From NCBI RefSeq assembly GCF_039545055.1, contig NZ_BAABRP010000013.1, forward strand, positions 1 to 64,000: 64,000 nucleotides of DNA, given 5' to 3'. The translations under genes were made by a program, and so were the position numbers. Each line of letters starts with the position of its first letter. Position 1 is the stretch's first letter. The notes below the pieces were generated by a model. It was not told the DNA's origin, ran no database searches, and worked only from the letters and a program-made list of their open reading frames with translations. Source of the stretch: Deinococcus carri. Its GTDB lineage: Bacteria > Deinococcota > Deinococci > Deinococcales > Deinococcaceae. Of this stretch, positions 26,784 through 42,782 are shown in pieces.

Positions 26784-27697
26784 CGGCGACGCCAGAGCGT
26801 ATGGCGGAGGGGAAGCCGCGGCGGGGCATCATCCTGGCGGGCGGGAGCGGCACGCGGCTCTATCCGGCCACACTGGCCGTCTCCAAACAACTGCTCCCCG
26901 TCTACGACAAGCCGATGATCTACTACCCGCTGACCACCCTGATGCTAGGCGGCATACGTGAGATTCTGATCATCTCTACACCCGAGGACACCCCCCGCTT
27001 CCGGCAACTGCTGGGTGACGGCTCGCAGTGGGGCCTGCGGCTGGAGTACGCGGTGCAGCCCCAGCCCGAGGGCCTGGCCCAGGCGTTCCTGATTGGCGAG
27101 GAGTTCGTGGAGGGGCACCCCAGTTCCCTGATTCTGGGGGACAACATCTTTTACGGCAACGACCTCTCGGACCTGATGGTGGCAGCGCACCAGAAGCCGG
27201 CCGGGGCCACGGTCTTCGCCTATCAGGTGAGTGACCCCGATCGCTACGGCGTCGTGGACTTCGACGAGACGGGCCGGGCACTCTCCATCGAGGAAAAGCC
27301 TGCTCAGCCCAAGTCGGATTTCGCTGTTACCGGGCTGTATTTCTATGACGAGCGTGTTTGCGAGCTGGCGCGCGGCATCCGCCCCTCGCCTCGGGGAGAG
27401 CTGGAGATCACCGATCTGAACAACATCTACCTGGAAGAAGGTGGGCTGGATGTGCAACTGATGCGCCGCGGCTTTGCCTGGCTGGATACGGGAACGCACG
27501 AGAGCATGCTGGAAGCCAGCCTGTTCATCCAGACCATCGAACATCGCCAGGGCCTCAAGGTCGCCTCCCCCGAGGAGATCGCCTGGCGTAACGGCTGGAT
27601 CACGACCGAGGCGCTGCTTGAGCAAGCGCAGCGTCTCGCCAAGAACCAGTACGGCCAGTATCTGCTGAAAATCAGCCGGGAGAAGTTTCATGCCTGA
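26780..27697 (+). CDS. rmlA: Glucose-1-phosphate thymidylyltransferase, short form
   Basis: The enzyme makes dTDP-glucose from glucose-1-phosphate, the first rhamnose step. [23 protein letters not shown] and [12 protein letters not shown] form the nucleotide-binding start, [10 protein letters not shown] lies near residue 114 and [16 protein letters not shown] near 230. I place the start at the GTG that overlaps the rmlB stop (GTGA), giving 305 residues; ATG 26801 is a plausible alternative seven codons in. A longer in-frame opening inside rmlB is not used. Confidence 0.94.
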   Translation: MTATPERMAEGKPRRGIILAGGSGTRLYPATLAVSKQLLPVYDKPMIYYPLTTLMLGGIREILIISTPEDTPRFRQLLGDGSQWGLRLEYAVQPQPEGLAQAFLIGEEFVEGHPSSLILGDNIFYGNDLSDLMVAAHQKPAGATVFAYQVSDPDRYGVVDFDETGRALSIEEKPAQPKSDFAVTGLYFYDERVCELARGIRPSPRGELEITDLNNIYLEEGGLDVQLMRRGFAWLDTGTHESMLEASLFIQTIEHRQGLKVASPEEIAWRNGWITTEALLEQAQRLAKNQYGQYLLKISREKFHA

Positions 27698-28238
27698 CCA
27701 TCAGATTCAACTCGCCCCCAAGTACGCCGCGGCCCTGGGCTTTGAAACGTACCCTCCTGCGCCTCAGATCGAGGGGGTCTGGTTCCAGGCCCTCCGCAAG
27801 AACCGCAGCGAGAACGGCGCGTTCATGGAATACCTGCGCCTGGACGAGCAGGGCGTGCAGAACCTGCCGGGCGGGCTGGTACCGCGCCAGATCAGCGTGT
27901 CCTGGGCCGCGCCGGAGCGCATCAACGCCTTTCACATCCACGTCAAGGAAGAGCAGAACGAGATCTGGTGTGTACTCCAGGGCCAGCTGATGATCTGGCT
28001 GGTGGACTGCCGCGAGGGCAGCCCGACCTTGGGGGTGCAGCGCAAGCTGGTCCTCAGCGGCGAACAGCCTATGCTGGTGCATATTCCCAGCGGGGTCGCG
28101 CACGGCTATCAGGCGGGGGAGCAGGGAGCCACCCTGCTCTATACGATGGACGCCCAGTTCAACATCGAGGACCCCAACGAGGGCCGCCTCCCCTGGAACT
28201 TCTTCGGGGAAGACCTGTGGGATGAGGACCGGGGGTGA
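27690..28238 (+). CDS. rmlC: dTDP-4-dehydrorhamnose 3,5-epimerase-like cupin
   Basis: A 182-residue cupin in the slot where RmlC belongs. The catalytic-type histidine lies in [20 protein letters not shown] near residue 72, and [14 protein letters not shown] near 130 matches the second conserved region. The N-terminal third is more divergent than in E. coli RmlC, which lowers certainty about the exact reaction. It overlaps rmlA by 8 bases and rmlD by 4 bases. Confidence 0.85.
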   Translation: MPDHQIQLAPKYAAALGFETYPPAPQIEGVWFQALRKNRSENGAFMEYLRLDEQGVQNLPGGLVPRQISVSWAAPERINAFHIHVKEEQNEIWCVLQGQLMIWLVDCREGSPTLGVQRKLVLSGEQPMLVHIPSGVAHGYQAGEQGATLLYTMDAQFNIEDPNEGRLPWNFFGEDLWDEDRG

Positions 28239-28963
28239 AGATTCTTCTGACAGGCGGCAGCGGGCGGCTGGGCACTGAACTGCGCGTCCTGCTGCCTGAG
28301 GTGGTCACGCCGACTTCGGGCGAGATGGACCTGACCAACGCCGAACAGGTGCTGGAGGTGGTCCGGCGGGAGCGGCCAGACGTGATTTTGCATGCGGCGG
28401 CCTATACGAACGTCGGGGCCGCCGAACGGGAGCGCGAGGCTTGCTGGAACACCAATGTCGTTGGGACCCGCCACATGGCGCAGGCCGCCAACGAGGTCGG
28501 TGCGAAGCTGGTGCATATCAGCACGGATTACGTCTTCAGCGGCAACGAGGGCGGCTACCGCGAGACGGATACGCCTGGTCCTGTGGTCAACTACTACGCC
28601 CTGACCAAGCTAGTAGCGGAAGAGGCAGCCCGCGCAGCTAGTCGCCATCTCATCATCCGTACCAGCTTCCGCCCCCGGGAGTTTGCCTACCCAGTGGCCT
28701 TTAGCGACGTGTATACCGGCCAGGATTACGTGGACATCATCGCGCCCGAAATTGCGCTGGCGGTGCAGCATGCCTCCGACATAGAGGATGAGGTGCTGCA
28801 CATCGTCACCGAGCGCAAGAGTGTGTATGACCTCGCCCGCCGCCGCAAGCCGGATGTGCAGGAAGGGACCCGGGCACAGGCAGGTGTGACGCTGCCGGGG
28901 GACGTGAGCTTAAATACGGAGCGGTGGCAACAACTCCGGGAACGGCTTGTTTTAGAGGGCTGA
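28235..28963 (+). CDS. rmlD: dTDP-4-dehydrorhamnose reductase-like SDR
   Basis: The protein completes dTDP-rhamnose by NAD(P)H reduction. It shows LLTGGSGRLGTELR at the N terminus, HAAAYTNVGAAERE near residue 52, ISTDYVFSGNEGGY near 93 and the YALTK Tyr-Lys pair near 121. At 242 residues it is clearly shorter than usual RmlD (about 290), the missing part being in the C-terminal substrate-binding lobe. It starts with a GTG overlapping rmlC. Its last 12 bases overlap, tail to tail, the minus-strand gene 28952-29884. Confidence 0.85.
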   Translation: MKILLTGGSGRLGTELRVLLPEVVTPTSGEMDLTNAEQVLEVVRRERPDVILHAAAYTNVGAAEREREACWNTNVVGTRHMAQAANEVGAKLVHISTDYVFSGNEGGYRETDTPGPVVNYYALTKLVAEEAARAASRHLIIRTSFRPREFAYPVAFSDVYTGQDYVDIIAPEIALAVQHASDIEDEVLHIVTERKSVYDLARRRKPDVQEGTRAQAGVTLPGDVSLNTERWQQLRERLVLEG

Positions 28964-29880
28964 CGAACTGGAAGGCTGTGAGGATGGCCGGAAACCGAAC
29001 AGAAATGCGAAAAGCCCCAGGAGGCAGAGGAGTACCCCCAAGCCTGCCAGGGGCTTTTCCACAGCTGTCCATTTGCCCTGAGGGAACAGCCGCAGCTCCT
29101 GAATGTAATAAGGAACAGGGCCATTGATCGCTTCAAGTCTTTGAACACTGTCTTGCACCCTTATGGTCTGCTGCATGCCAGAAGTTGCCGTCACACTTAA
29201 ATGGTGCAGTTTGCCATCCAGCTCCAGCGTCAAGTTGCCACTGACCAGGGTGCCGCGCCGTTCAGCACGAACCCTCTGGAGGGGTTGGTCATCGAGCCGG
29301 AACTCAAAGGTCTGCCCATCTGTTGCACTCAGCAGACGATACTTCAGTACCTGGGAGCCGTTGATTTGGGAAAGCAGGTCCACCTGCCCCCCGGGTACAA
29401 GCAGATAGACTGCCGGATAGTCCATTTTCGACGCACCATACAGAAGCCCCGCACTGCTGTGTGTGAAGGGCTGGATCCCTGAAAATGTCATCTCGTTCAG
29501 AGAAACAGCCATATCGGTCAGATCCTCTGGCGCGAAGAGTTTTAAACCCGGACTCAGGTTGCTTTTGTTGGTGAGGAGACTGATGGTGTTATCCCCTGCT
29601 TTGAGCCGGGCAAGCAGGGAGATGTCGTAGAGTTGGTGACTACGGGCACTTTCGAACTTTCCCAGTGGTATGTCATTCAGGGCAAGGTTCAGCAATTGCT
29701 GCGGGTAAGGCAGGGAAAATTTCAGGTGAATGGTAGCAAGTTGGCTCTGCCGGGCCGTCAATCCCGCAGTTGCGACCTTCCCCAGGGTCCAGCGGCCCCA
29801 ATCTTCCTGCCCACGAAAGCCGCTGAGCCTTTGAATCTGCACGTGGGGGAGACCAGCGTCAACGCTGGGAACTTCTGAAC

Positions 29881-29884
<4 letters not shown>
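28952..29884 (-). CDS. C-terminally anchored protein of unknown function, paired with the ligase-like gene
   Basis: The 310-residue protein has no signal peptide that I can see but has one membrane helix near the C terminus ([20 protein letters not shown]) and a serine-rich end. The opening [21 protein letters not shown] looks like the 'E-x-WGRW' start of DUF7024-like beta-sandwich domains found in or beside polysaccharide glycosyltransferases; this is a reading by eye. The GTG start overlaps the stop of the upstream ligase-like gene (GTGA), so the two are translated together. An accessory role in attaching or sensing the polymer is a guess. Confidence 0.75.
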
Positions 29885-31041
<1,157 letters not shown>

Positions 31042-31095
31042 GCGCGACAGTATAGGGAGCGCTCAGCCCTGGCCGGACGGAAGCCAGCCACAAGC

Positions 31096-31118
31096 AAAAA
31101 CCCCCGCCGAAGCGGAGG
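31096..31118 (-). terminator. Terminator downstream of tRNA-Glu
   Basis: On the minus strand, CCTCCGC-TTCG-GCGGGGG is followed by five T. It lies just after the 3' end of the tRNA gene. Confidence 0.85.
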
Positions 31119-31125
31119 CTCTGTT

Positions 31126-31206
<81 letters not shown>

Positions 31207-31344
31207 TTTCAGCTCGCTTGCGCTCGCCGCCTTTCAAGGGGCACCGTTTCCGGCACGCACGGAAGAATAGCGGAGGGCGTCCCTTTCGTCAACAGGGGAA
31301 GTGGGGCCACCCTGCTACACTCGGCAACCGGAGCGAACTGACCT

Positions 31345-32770
<1,426 letters not shown>

Positions 32771-32772
<2 letters not shown>

Positions 32773-32908
32773 GACGGACTCGGATGGAATCGTTGACGCA
32801 GTGATTCCATCCAAGCAGAGCGAGTGGGAGAAAAACGGGTTCCGGACGTGGAGCTTGCCCATCGGCTCTGTTCCGATGGGTCAACGGAACAGACGGAATC
32901 CGTATGAG
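32771..32908 (+). repeat. Intergenic structured repeat, copy A
   Basis: Between the mutase and lpd lie three perfect inverted repeats. Stem 1 is GGATGGAAT/ATTCCATCC (32782-32790 with 32804-32812). Stem 2 is CCCATCGG/CCGATGGG (32858-32865 with 32873-32880). Stem 3, TCTGTTCCG/CGGAACAGA (32867-32875 with 32885-32893), overlaps stem 2, so 2 and 3 exclude each other. The element ends 'gacggaatccgtatg', a string shared with copy C at 43.7 kb. Downstream, a weaker GC hairpin (about 32921-32950, 'ggcgggag'/'ctcccgcc') with T run may end the mutase transcript. Confidence 0.7.
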
Positions 32909-32982
32909 GACAAAAGCGAGAGGCGGGAGGCCGAAGCTCTCCCGCCCACTCTTTTTGCTGACCACTGAAAGCTGCCCGCTCC

Positions 32983-34389
32983 TTACATATGCAGCGCGCG
33001 CTTGTCGGTTGCCAGGGCGGCTTCCTTGACCACCTCGCTGAGGGTGGGGTGGGCGTGAACGGTGCGGCCCAGGTCCTCGGCGCTGCCGCCGAACTCCATC
33101 ATGCCCACGGCCTCCCCGATCAGCTCGGAGACGTTGGGGCCGACCATGTGGATGCCCAGAATCCGGTCGGTGTCGGCGTCGGCGACGACCTTCACGAAGC
33201 CGCGGGAGTCGCCGTGGCCCAGCGCGCGCCCGTTGGCGCTGAAGGGGAATTGGCCGGTCTTGACCTTGAGGCCCTGTTCCTTGGCCCCCTTCTCGGTGAG
33301 GCCCGCCCAGGCGATCTCGGGGCTGGTGTAGATCACCCAGGGAATCACGTCGTAATTGACGTGTCCGGCCTGCCCGGCGATCAGCTCGGCCACCGCCACG
33401 CCCTCCTCCTCGGCCTTATGGGCCAGCATTGCGCCGCCCACCACGTCCCCGATGGCGTAGATGCCGGGGAGGTTGGTGCGGTAGTGCGCGTCCACCTTCA
33501 CGAAGCCGCGTTCATCGAGGTTGAGGCCCACCGCCTCCGCGCCCAGGCCCTGTGTGTTGGGCACGCGCCCGATGGACACGATCAACTTGTCGAAGCTGGC
33601 GGTCACGGCGTTGCCCTTTTCCTCGTAGGTGACGGTCACGCCCGATTCGTCCTGCTTCACGTCCGTGATCTTGACCCCGAAGTGGAAGTCCAGGCCCTGC
33701 TTCTGGAACTGCTTGAGGGCCTCCTTGCTCACCGCGTCGTCGGCGGCCAGCAGGAAGCCGGGGAGGGCCTCCAGGATGGTCACCTGCGCGCCCAGGCGAC
33801 GCCACACGCTGCCGAGTTCGACACCGATCACGCCCGCGCCGATCACACCGAGCTTGCCGGGCACCTGCTCGAAGGCCAGCGCGCCGCTGTTCTCCACGAT
33901 GTTCCCGCCGAACGGCGCGAGGGGCAGGGCGCGGGGCTGGCTGCCGGTTGCCACGATCACGTTCTTGGCGCGAACCTCGGTGCCTGCCGCGTCCACGATC
34001 CAGCCGTCCCCATCCTGGCGCACCAGACGCCCGAGGCCGTGGAAGCTGGTGATCTTGTTCTTCTTGAACAGGTAGGCGATGCCGCCCGTGAGCTTGTCCA
34101 CCACGCTTTCCTTGCGGCTCAGCATCCGGCCCAGGTCCACGCGCGCGCCGTCCACCTCAATCCCGTGGTCGGCCGCCTCGTGCGTGATCATCTCGAACTT
34201 CTCGCTGGAATCCAGCATCGCCTTGCTGGGAATGCAGCCCACGTTCAGGCAGGTGCCGCCCAGCGAGGCCTTGCCGTTGCGCTCGAAGGCGTCCACGCAG
34301 GCCACCCGGAAGCCCAGTTGCGCGGCGCGAATCGCGGCCACGTACCCGGCGGGGCCGCCGCCAATCACCAACACGTCATAAGAGTCCAT
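32983..34389 (-). CDS. lpd: Dihydrolipoamide dehydrogenase
   Basis: This 468-residue FAD enzyme reoxidises lipoamide in 2-oxoacid dehydrogenase or glycine-cleavage complexes. The FAD-binding start is [23 protein letters not shown], the redox-active disulfide is [16 protein letters not shown] near residue 42, the NAD site is [17 protein letters not shown] near 177 and the C-terminal interface includes [15 protein letters not shown] with the catalytic His near 446. MDSYDV at 34389 is the natural start; an in-frame GTG seven codons earlier adds nothing conserved. No E1 or E2 gene is in the window. Confidence 0.95.
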   Translation of the reverse strand: MDSYDVLVIGGGPAGYVAAIRAAQLGFRVACVDAFERNGKASLGGTCLNVGCIPSKAMLDSSEKFEMITHEAADHGIEVDGARVDLGRMLSRKESVVDKLTGGIAYLFKKNKITSFHGLGRLVRQDGDGWIVDAAGTEVRAKNVIVATGSQPRALPLAPFGGNIVENSGALAFEQVPGKLGVIGAGVIGVELGSVWRRLGAQVTILEALPGFLLAADDAVSKEALKQFQKQGLDFHFGVKITDVKQDESGVTVTYEEKGNAVTASFDKLIVSIGRVPNTQGLGAEAVGLNLDERGFVKVDAHYRTNLPGIYAIGDVVGGAMLAHKAEEEGVAVAELIAGQAGHVNYDVIPWVIYTSPEIAWAGLTEKGAKEQGLKVKTGQFPFSANGRALGHGDSRGFVKVVADADTDRILGIHMVGPNVSELIGEAVGMMEFGGSAEDLGRTVHAHPTLSEVVKEAALATDKRALHM

Positions 34390-34464
34390 AACCACCCCCG
34401 AGCGTACCACCCGCCTCCCGTGCCTATTGCGCCGCGTTCCCGTTGCAGGGACAGCCTGCCTCCA

Positions 34465-36761
<2,297 letters not shown>

Positions 36762-37041
36762 TGGCGTCAGTCTGGCAGACCCCCGCCTCCCGCCCTGCAA
36801 TTTCGTTCACGCTGCCGACAATAAGGGGCGGTGAGGGGAAAGATTTTCCCGCTCCTGCCGCAGCGGTTTCCCTTCTTAAAGGTTCGATGAAGGGGCGCGT
36901 CGGTGCCCTGATCCGGCGTTGCGGCAGCATGTCGGCGCAGACCCCTGCCTCAACCTTCCCCGTCTCCCTTTCCGGTGCGCCCAGCCCTGCGCGCGGACCG
37001 GCAGATCCGGCCTTTCGTCTCCCTTTCCGTGAGGTGCAGCC

Positions 37042-38370
<1,329 letters not shown>

Positions 38371-38382
38371 GCCCGGTTATGC

Positions 38383-38417
38383 GAAAAAAAGTGCCCCCGG
38401 TGGTCGAGGGGGCACTT
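38383..38417. terminator. Bidirectional terminator between dctA and psuG
   Basis: Arms AAGTGCCCCC (38389-38398) and GGGGGCACTT (38408-38417) are perfect. On the minus strand the hairpin is followed by a run of T (complement of 'gcgaaaaaaa'), so it stops psuG strongly and dctA more weakly. Confidence 0.85.
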
Positions 38418-38429
38418 CTCGTGGCCGCT

Positions 38430-39371
38430 TCAGCTCTGGAGAGCGGCGTAGGCGCTGGCCACCCGCGCCGCCACCGCCGCGTTGTGCCGCACCAGGGCGA
38501 TGTTCGCGGCGAGGCTGCGGCCCCCCGTGATCTCGACCAGGCGGCCCAGCAGGTAGGGCGTGGTGGCCTTGCCGGTCAGGCCCAGGGCGTCCATATCGCG
38601 CAGGGCCTGCTCGATGTGGGGGGTAATCTCGGCGGCGGGAATCTCGGCCTCTGCGGGAATGGGGTTGGCGAGCAGCACGCCGCCGGTCAGGCCCAGCGTC
38701 CATTTGGCGTGCAGCACGCGGGCCGCTTCCGCCTCGGTCTGCACGGTGAGGGGCGAGGGGAAGCCGCTCTGGCGCGAATAGAAGGCCGGGAACTCCTCGC
38801 TGCCCAGCGTGAGGGCGGGCACGCCCTGGGTTTCGAGCACCTCCAGCGTCAGGCCGATGTCGAGGATGCTCTTGACCCCGGCGCTGACCACGCATACATC
38901 GGTGCGGGCGAGTTCGGTGAGGTCGGCGCTGATGTCCATGCTCTCGCCCGCGCCCCGGTGGACGCCGCCGGTGCCGCCCGTCGCAAAGACGCGGATGCCT
39001 GCCAGCGAGGTGATCCGCATGGTGGAGGCCACCGTGGTCGCCCCGTGTCCGCCCAGCGCGACGGTAAAGGGGAGGTCACGGGTGCTGATCTTCTGCACGC
39101 CCTGGTCGGTGGCGAGCAACTCCAGCTCCTCCGGGGTGAGGCCCACCTTGAGGCGGCCACCCAGCACGGCGATGGTCGCGGGCGTCGCGCCGTTCTCGCG
39201 CACCACAGCCTCCACGCCGCGCGCCATCTCCACGTTCTGCGGATAGGGCATCCCGTGGCTGATGATGGTGCTTTCCAGGGCCACCACGGGTTGCCCGGCG
39301 GCGAGCGCGGCGGCGACCTCGGGGTGGAGGTCCAGGAGTTGAGCGACTTCGGGGCGGATGGAGGTAGACAT
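38430..39371 (-). CDS. psuG: Pseudouridine-5'-phosphate glycosidase
   Basis: A 313-residue enzyme that splits pseudouridine 5'-phosphate into uracil and ribose 5-phosphate. Family landmarks are VALESTIISHGMPYPQN near residue 29, GATPATIAVLGG near 60, TVASTMRITSLAGIRVFATGG near 112 and SGFPSPLTVQTEAEAA near 200. The ATG is preceded by AAAGGAG at good spacing. It follows psuK by 45 bases on the same strand; together they form a two-gene pathway for recycling pseudouridine from degraded RNA. Confidence 0.95.
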   Translation of the reverse strand: MSTSIRPEVAQLLDLHPEVAAALAAGQPVVALESTIISHGMPYPQNVEMARGVEAVVRENGATPATIAVLGGRLKVGLTPEELELLATDQGVQKISTRDLPFTVALGGHGATTVASTMRITSLAGIRVFATGGTGGVHRGAGESMDISADLTELARTDVCVVSAGVKSILDIGLTLEVLETQGVPALTLGSEEFPAFYSRQSGFPSPLTVQTEAEAARVLHAKWTLGLTGGVLLANPIPAEAEIPAAEITPHIEQALRDMDALGLTGKATTPYLLGRLVEITGGRSLAANIALVRHNAAVAARVASAYAALQS

Positions 39372-39416
39372 GAGGACTCCTTTGGGGGTTGGGGGTGGGA
39401 ACGGAGGGCGGACCCG

Positions 39417-40535
39417 TCAGGGCTGCGGGCCTGCCAGCCGTGCCCGCAGCGCGCCGGGCGTGAGGGTGGGGGCGACGGCCTCGGCGCTCTCGACAGTCAG
39501 GGCGGCGGCGGCGTGACCGTGCCGGGCGGCCTCGGCGGGCGGCTCCCCGGCGAGCAGGGCGGCGAGGTAGGCGGCGAGCATGGCGTCGCCTGCGCCCGTC
39601 ACGTCCGTGACGCGGGCCGGCTGCGCGGGCAGTTCGGTGACGCCCTCAGGGCCGGAGAGCAGGCTGCCCCGCGTGCCCCGCCGCACCCACACGGTCCGGA
39701 TGCCCCGCGCGTGCAGTTCGGCGCAGGCGTCGCGCAGGGCGTCCGGGGTATCGGGCACGTCGCAGCCCACCAGTGCGCCCAGTTCCGCCACGTTGGGCGT
39801 GACGGTGTGGGGCACCTGGCCCGCGCCCAGGGCGGGAAGCAGCCGGACCGCCTTGGGAACGCTGACCGGCTCGAAGACGGCGGGCACGTTCGCTTCCGCG
39901 CAGAGGGCGAGCAGGTGCGCGAGGGTCTCGGCACTCAGGTTGCCGTCCGCGACCACCCACGCCGCGCCGCGCAACACGCCCCGGCGCTCGCTCAGGACGG
40001 CGGGGGAGAGGGCTTCCATGATCTGCATGGCGGCCACCGCGATCAGGAGTTCGCCGCTGGTGTCCAGCACGGCGGTGTAGGTGCCGGTGGGCTGGTCGAG
40101 GCGCAGCGTGGCCCGCAGGTCCACCCCGGCGTCCCCGGTCTGTCGCAGCAGCAGGTCGGCGGGCGCGTCCCGGCCCACCGCCGCGATCAGGCTGGTCTGG
40201 ACCCCCAGCCGTGCCAGGTTCTCCGCGATGTTGCGGGCCACTCCGCCCGCCGCCTGGGTGGTCCGGCCGGGGTTGCTGGTGCCGGGCACGGCGGGCGCGA
40301 GGGTCCGGGCCTTCACATCCACGTTCGCGCCCCCGACCACCACCACCCGTCCCTGCCCCTCCGGCGCGACCACATAGCCCCGCCCCAACAGCGCGCCCTT
40401 GCGCATGAGGTTGCTGACATGCACATTGACCGCTGCCCGCGTGGTGCCCAGGCGGCGGGCGAGGTCCTCGGGCGTGGCGAGGGGCGTCTCACGAATCAGC
40501 GCGAGCAGTTCGCGTTCACGGTCGGTCAGAATCAT
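39417..40535 (-). CDS. psuK: Pseudouridine kinase with fused N-terminal DNA-binding domain
   Basis: The 372-residue protein joins a winged-helix domain (residues 1-58: LTDRERELLALIRETPLATPEDLARRLG, then the recognition helix TTRAAVNVHVSNL) to a PfkB kinase (VVVVGGANVDVKA near residue 63, GGVARNIAENLARLG near 95, DVTGAGDAMLAAYLAALL with the catalytic Asp near 315). The kinase phosphorylates pseudouridine for PsuG. The fused helix-turn-helix suggests that it also controls a promoter, most simply its own, where a perfect palindrome lies between the -35 and -10 boxes. Confidence 0.92.
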   Translation of the reverse strand: MILTDRERELLALIRETPLATPEDLARRLGTTRAAVNVHVSNLMRKGALLGRGYVVAPEGQGRVVVVGGANVDVKARTLAPAVPGTSNPGRTTQAAGGVARNIAENLARLGVQTSLIAAVGRDAPADLLLRQTGDAGVDLRATLRLDQPTGTYTAVLDTSGELLIAVAAMQIMEALSPAVLSERRGVLRGAAWVVADGNLSAETLAHLLALCAEANVPAVFEPVSVPKAVRLLPALGAGQVPHTVTPNVAELGALVGCDVPDTPDALRDACAELHARGIRTVWVRRGTRGSLLSGPEGVTELPAQPARVTDVTGAGDAMLAAYLAALLAGEPPAEAARHGHAAAALTVESAEAVAPTLTPGALRARLAGPQP

Positions 40536-40544
40536 GCCTTAGTC

Positions 40545-40574
40545 AGAGTAAAGCGCTTTATTAAAATAAATCAA
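40545..40574 (-). promoter_or_regulatory. psuK promoter with palindromic operator
   Basis: On the minus strand TTGATT (40569-40574) and TACTCT (40545-40550) are 18 bases apart. The perfect 12-base palindrome TAAAGCGCTTTA (40549-40560) covers the end of the spacer and touches the -10 box. The -10 lies 9 bases from the ATG, so the leader is two or three bases at most. A CG-centred palindrome of this shape is typical for a dimeric repressor. Confidence 0.7.
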
Positions 40575-40597
40575 GCGGGGAGACGGAGGGAATAGGC

Positions 40598-40660
40598 TCC
40601 TCTCATATGGGTTCGGGTGGAACAGGGAGTGAACCTGTTCCACCGGACCAGTGGGAGAAG
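40598..40660 (+). repeat. Intergenic structured repeat, copy B (partial)
   Basis: A perfect 11-base stem, GGTGGAACAGG (40616-40626) with CCTGTTCCACC (40634-40644), is followed by 'gga-cca-gtgggagaa', much as the first stem of copy A is followed by 'gcagagcgagtgggagaa'. The stem sequence differs from copy A but pairing is kept. The second half of the element is missing here. Confidence 0.5.
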
Positions 40661-40680
40661 GAAGACAGCGGAGGCCACCT

Positions 40681-40781
40681 GAGCATTTGACGTAAAAAGA
40701 ACCCCTCTCCCCTTGCTTCGCAAGGCCCTCTCCCGCAAGGGGAGAGGGTCCAAAAAAACAGCCATCTTACGACAAATGCTC
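40681..40781. repeat. MITE-like element with terminal inverted repeats, copy 1
   Basis: The 101-base element is bounded by GAGCATTTGACGTAA (40681-40695) and its inverse (40767-40781), matching at 14 of 15 positions. Inside, CCCTCTCCCCTTG (40703-40715) pairs perfectly with CAAGGGGAGAGGG (40736-40748), and a smaller hairpin CCTTGC-TTC-GCAAGG (40711-40725) competes with it. A second copy lies inverted at 51214-51313. No target-site duplication is evident. Confidence 0.75.
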
Positions 40782-40822
40782 TAAGCAGTCCCAATTCCGT
40801 GACGGCTGGGAGGGCCAGCGCC

Positions 40823-41422
40823 TCAGTCCCCCCGCGCCTCTACCTGCCCGCTGTCCGGTGGGCTGTCTGTGGGGAAGGCCGGGTCTGCGAGCTGCCGGGC
40901 GTGGGCGCGAATCTCTGCAGGCCAGGTGGCGGTATGGGCGGCGAAGGCGGCCTCGTCGCGGGCGTACAGGGCGCGGGTGGCCTCCTCGAAGCCGGGCTGG
41001 TCGCCTGCCATCACGGTCATGAAGCCTCCGGCGGCAGCCTGGGCCTGCCGCACGCGCTCCTGGTCGGGATTCACCCTGCGTGCCTCGTCCACCAGGCGGC
41101 GCAGGGCCGCGGAAGCCCCGCCCCGTTGCGTTTCCAGCCATTCCCAGTGGCGCGGCAGCAGCGATACCTCGCGCGAGACGACGCCCAGGCGCGGGCGGCC
41201 CGGTCCCGCCTTGCGGGTGGGTGCGGACCGCTCCAGCACCTCCTTCAGGGTGCCGCGCAGGTCGAAGTCCACCTGCCGCCCGCTCCAGTCCTCGAACAGC
41301 AGCAGGGGAGAGGTGGGGTCGGGGGTGTTCTGCTGCGTTTTGAGATGGATCAGCAGGTCGCGCAGCGAACCGCGGAACAGCCGCGAGGCACCGCGGAAGG
41401 CCGTGTAGGTCAGGTCATCCAT
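40823..41422 (-). CDS. DUF2239 family protein
   Basis: A 199-residue protein with the DUF2239 layout: a short beta-rich start (YTAFRGASRLFRGSLRDLL), a middle linker LLLFEDWSGRQVDFDLRGTL, and a helical second half beginning PGRPRLGVVSREVSLLPRHWEWL and SAALRRLVDEARR near residue 120. Family function is unknown. TAATAT (41429-41434 complement) lies 6 bases before the ATG and TTGCTT is 17 bases further up, so the mRNA is leaderless and starts from a near-ideal promoter overlaid by a repeated motif. Confidence 0.87.
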   Translation of the reverse strand: MDDLTYTAFRGASRLFRGSLRDLLIHLKTQQNTPDPTSPLLLFEDWSGRQVDFDLRGTLKEVLERSAPTRKAGPGRPRLGVVSREVSLLPRHWEWLETQRGGASAALRRLVDEARRVNPDQERVRQAQAAAGGFMTVMAGDQPGFEEATRALYARDEAAFAAHTATWPAEIRAHARQLADPAFPTDSPPDSGQVEARGD

Positions 41423-41428
41423 GTCGGA

Positions 41429-41472
41429 ATATTATCCGGGTAAAAACTGGAAAGCAATAGTACCCGGGTAAT
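41429..41472 (-). promoter_or_regulatory. Promoter and repeated operator of the DUF2239 gene
   Basis: TTGCTT (41452-41457), 17 bases, TAATAT (41429-41434). Two copies of CCGGGTAA (41436-41443 and 41464-41471 on the + strand) lie 28 bases apart; the outer one is the centre of the palindrome TTACCCGGGTA. One copy covers the spacer next to the -10 box, the other lies upstream of the -35, an arrangement expected for a repressor that bridges or blocks the promoter. Confidence 0.6.
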
Positions 41473-41549
41473 ACTTCTAGCTTAGGCCAGAGCGTGACGG
41501 GGTGCCGCGGCTGGCCGCACTCGCCGGGTCAACCCCTCAGCCGGCTTCG

Positions 41550-42375
<826 letters not shown>

Positions 42376-42386
<11 letters not shown>

Positions 42387-42471
42387 GCTGTTCTTCCTGC
42401 CGTCGCCGGGCCGCGCTCGACACGAGCAGGAAGGGAAGCAGGGCGAGGAGGAACTTCAGGGGGCGTTTCAT
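42376..42471 (-). CDS. 31-residue membrane peptide coupled to the CitE-like gene
   Basis: The short frame encodes MKRPLKFLLALLPFLLVSSA followed by a very basic and polar tail of eleven residues. It looks like one membrane helix with a positive N terminus, or a signal peptide. TACTCT (42478-42483 complement) lies exactly 6 bases before the ATG, so the transcript would be leaderless with this ATG first. Its stop overlaps the start region of the lyase gene. It could be a small protein or a leader that brings ribosomes to the lyase start. Confidence 0.55.
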
Positions 42472-42483
42472 GCCTCCAGAGTA

Positions 42484-42782
42484 GCGGCCAGCCCTGGCCC
42501 TGCCTGACGCCCCCATGAGGGAAGGGGAGGGCACGCCTTGCCCGGCGTGTCATCCGGGGAGCGCAGGGACGGGGCTAGCTTGGTTTCTGGAATTCCGGAC
42601 AATTCGCCGCGAGTCTCGCCTGGCCTGCCGTCGTACCAGGTTGCCCCCCTTTTGCGGGAAGCGACCGACGCAGTGAGAACCAAGAATACGGAATAACGGA
42701 GAGGGAGGACCTTCCGGGAAAGCGCCGGCGGTTCGGAAACCGGAGCAAGTTCGTATCCGGGATGAGGTTCAGGAGGAATCCC
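42484..42782. other. Gene-poor stretch before the secreted protein gene
   Basis: I see no convincing gene. An inverted pair, 'cttggtttct' (about 42579) with 'agaaccaag' (about 42676), spans some 100 bases, and 'cgacgcagtga' (about 42665) recalls the loop of repeat copy A, so this may hold a decayed copy of that family. The ribosome binding site AGGAGG of the next gene lies near its end. Confidence 0.35.
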
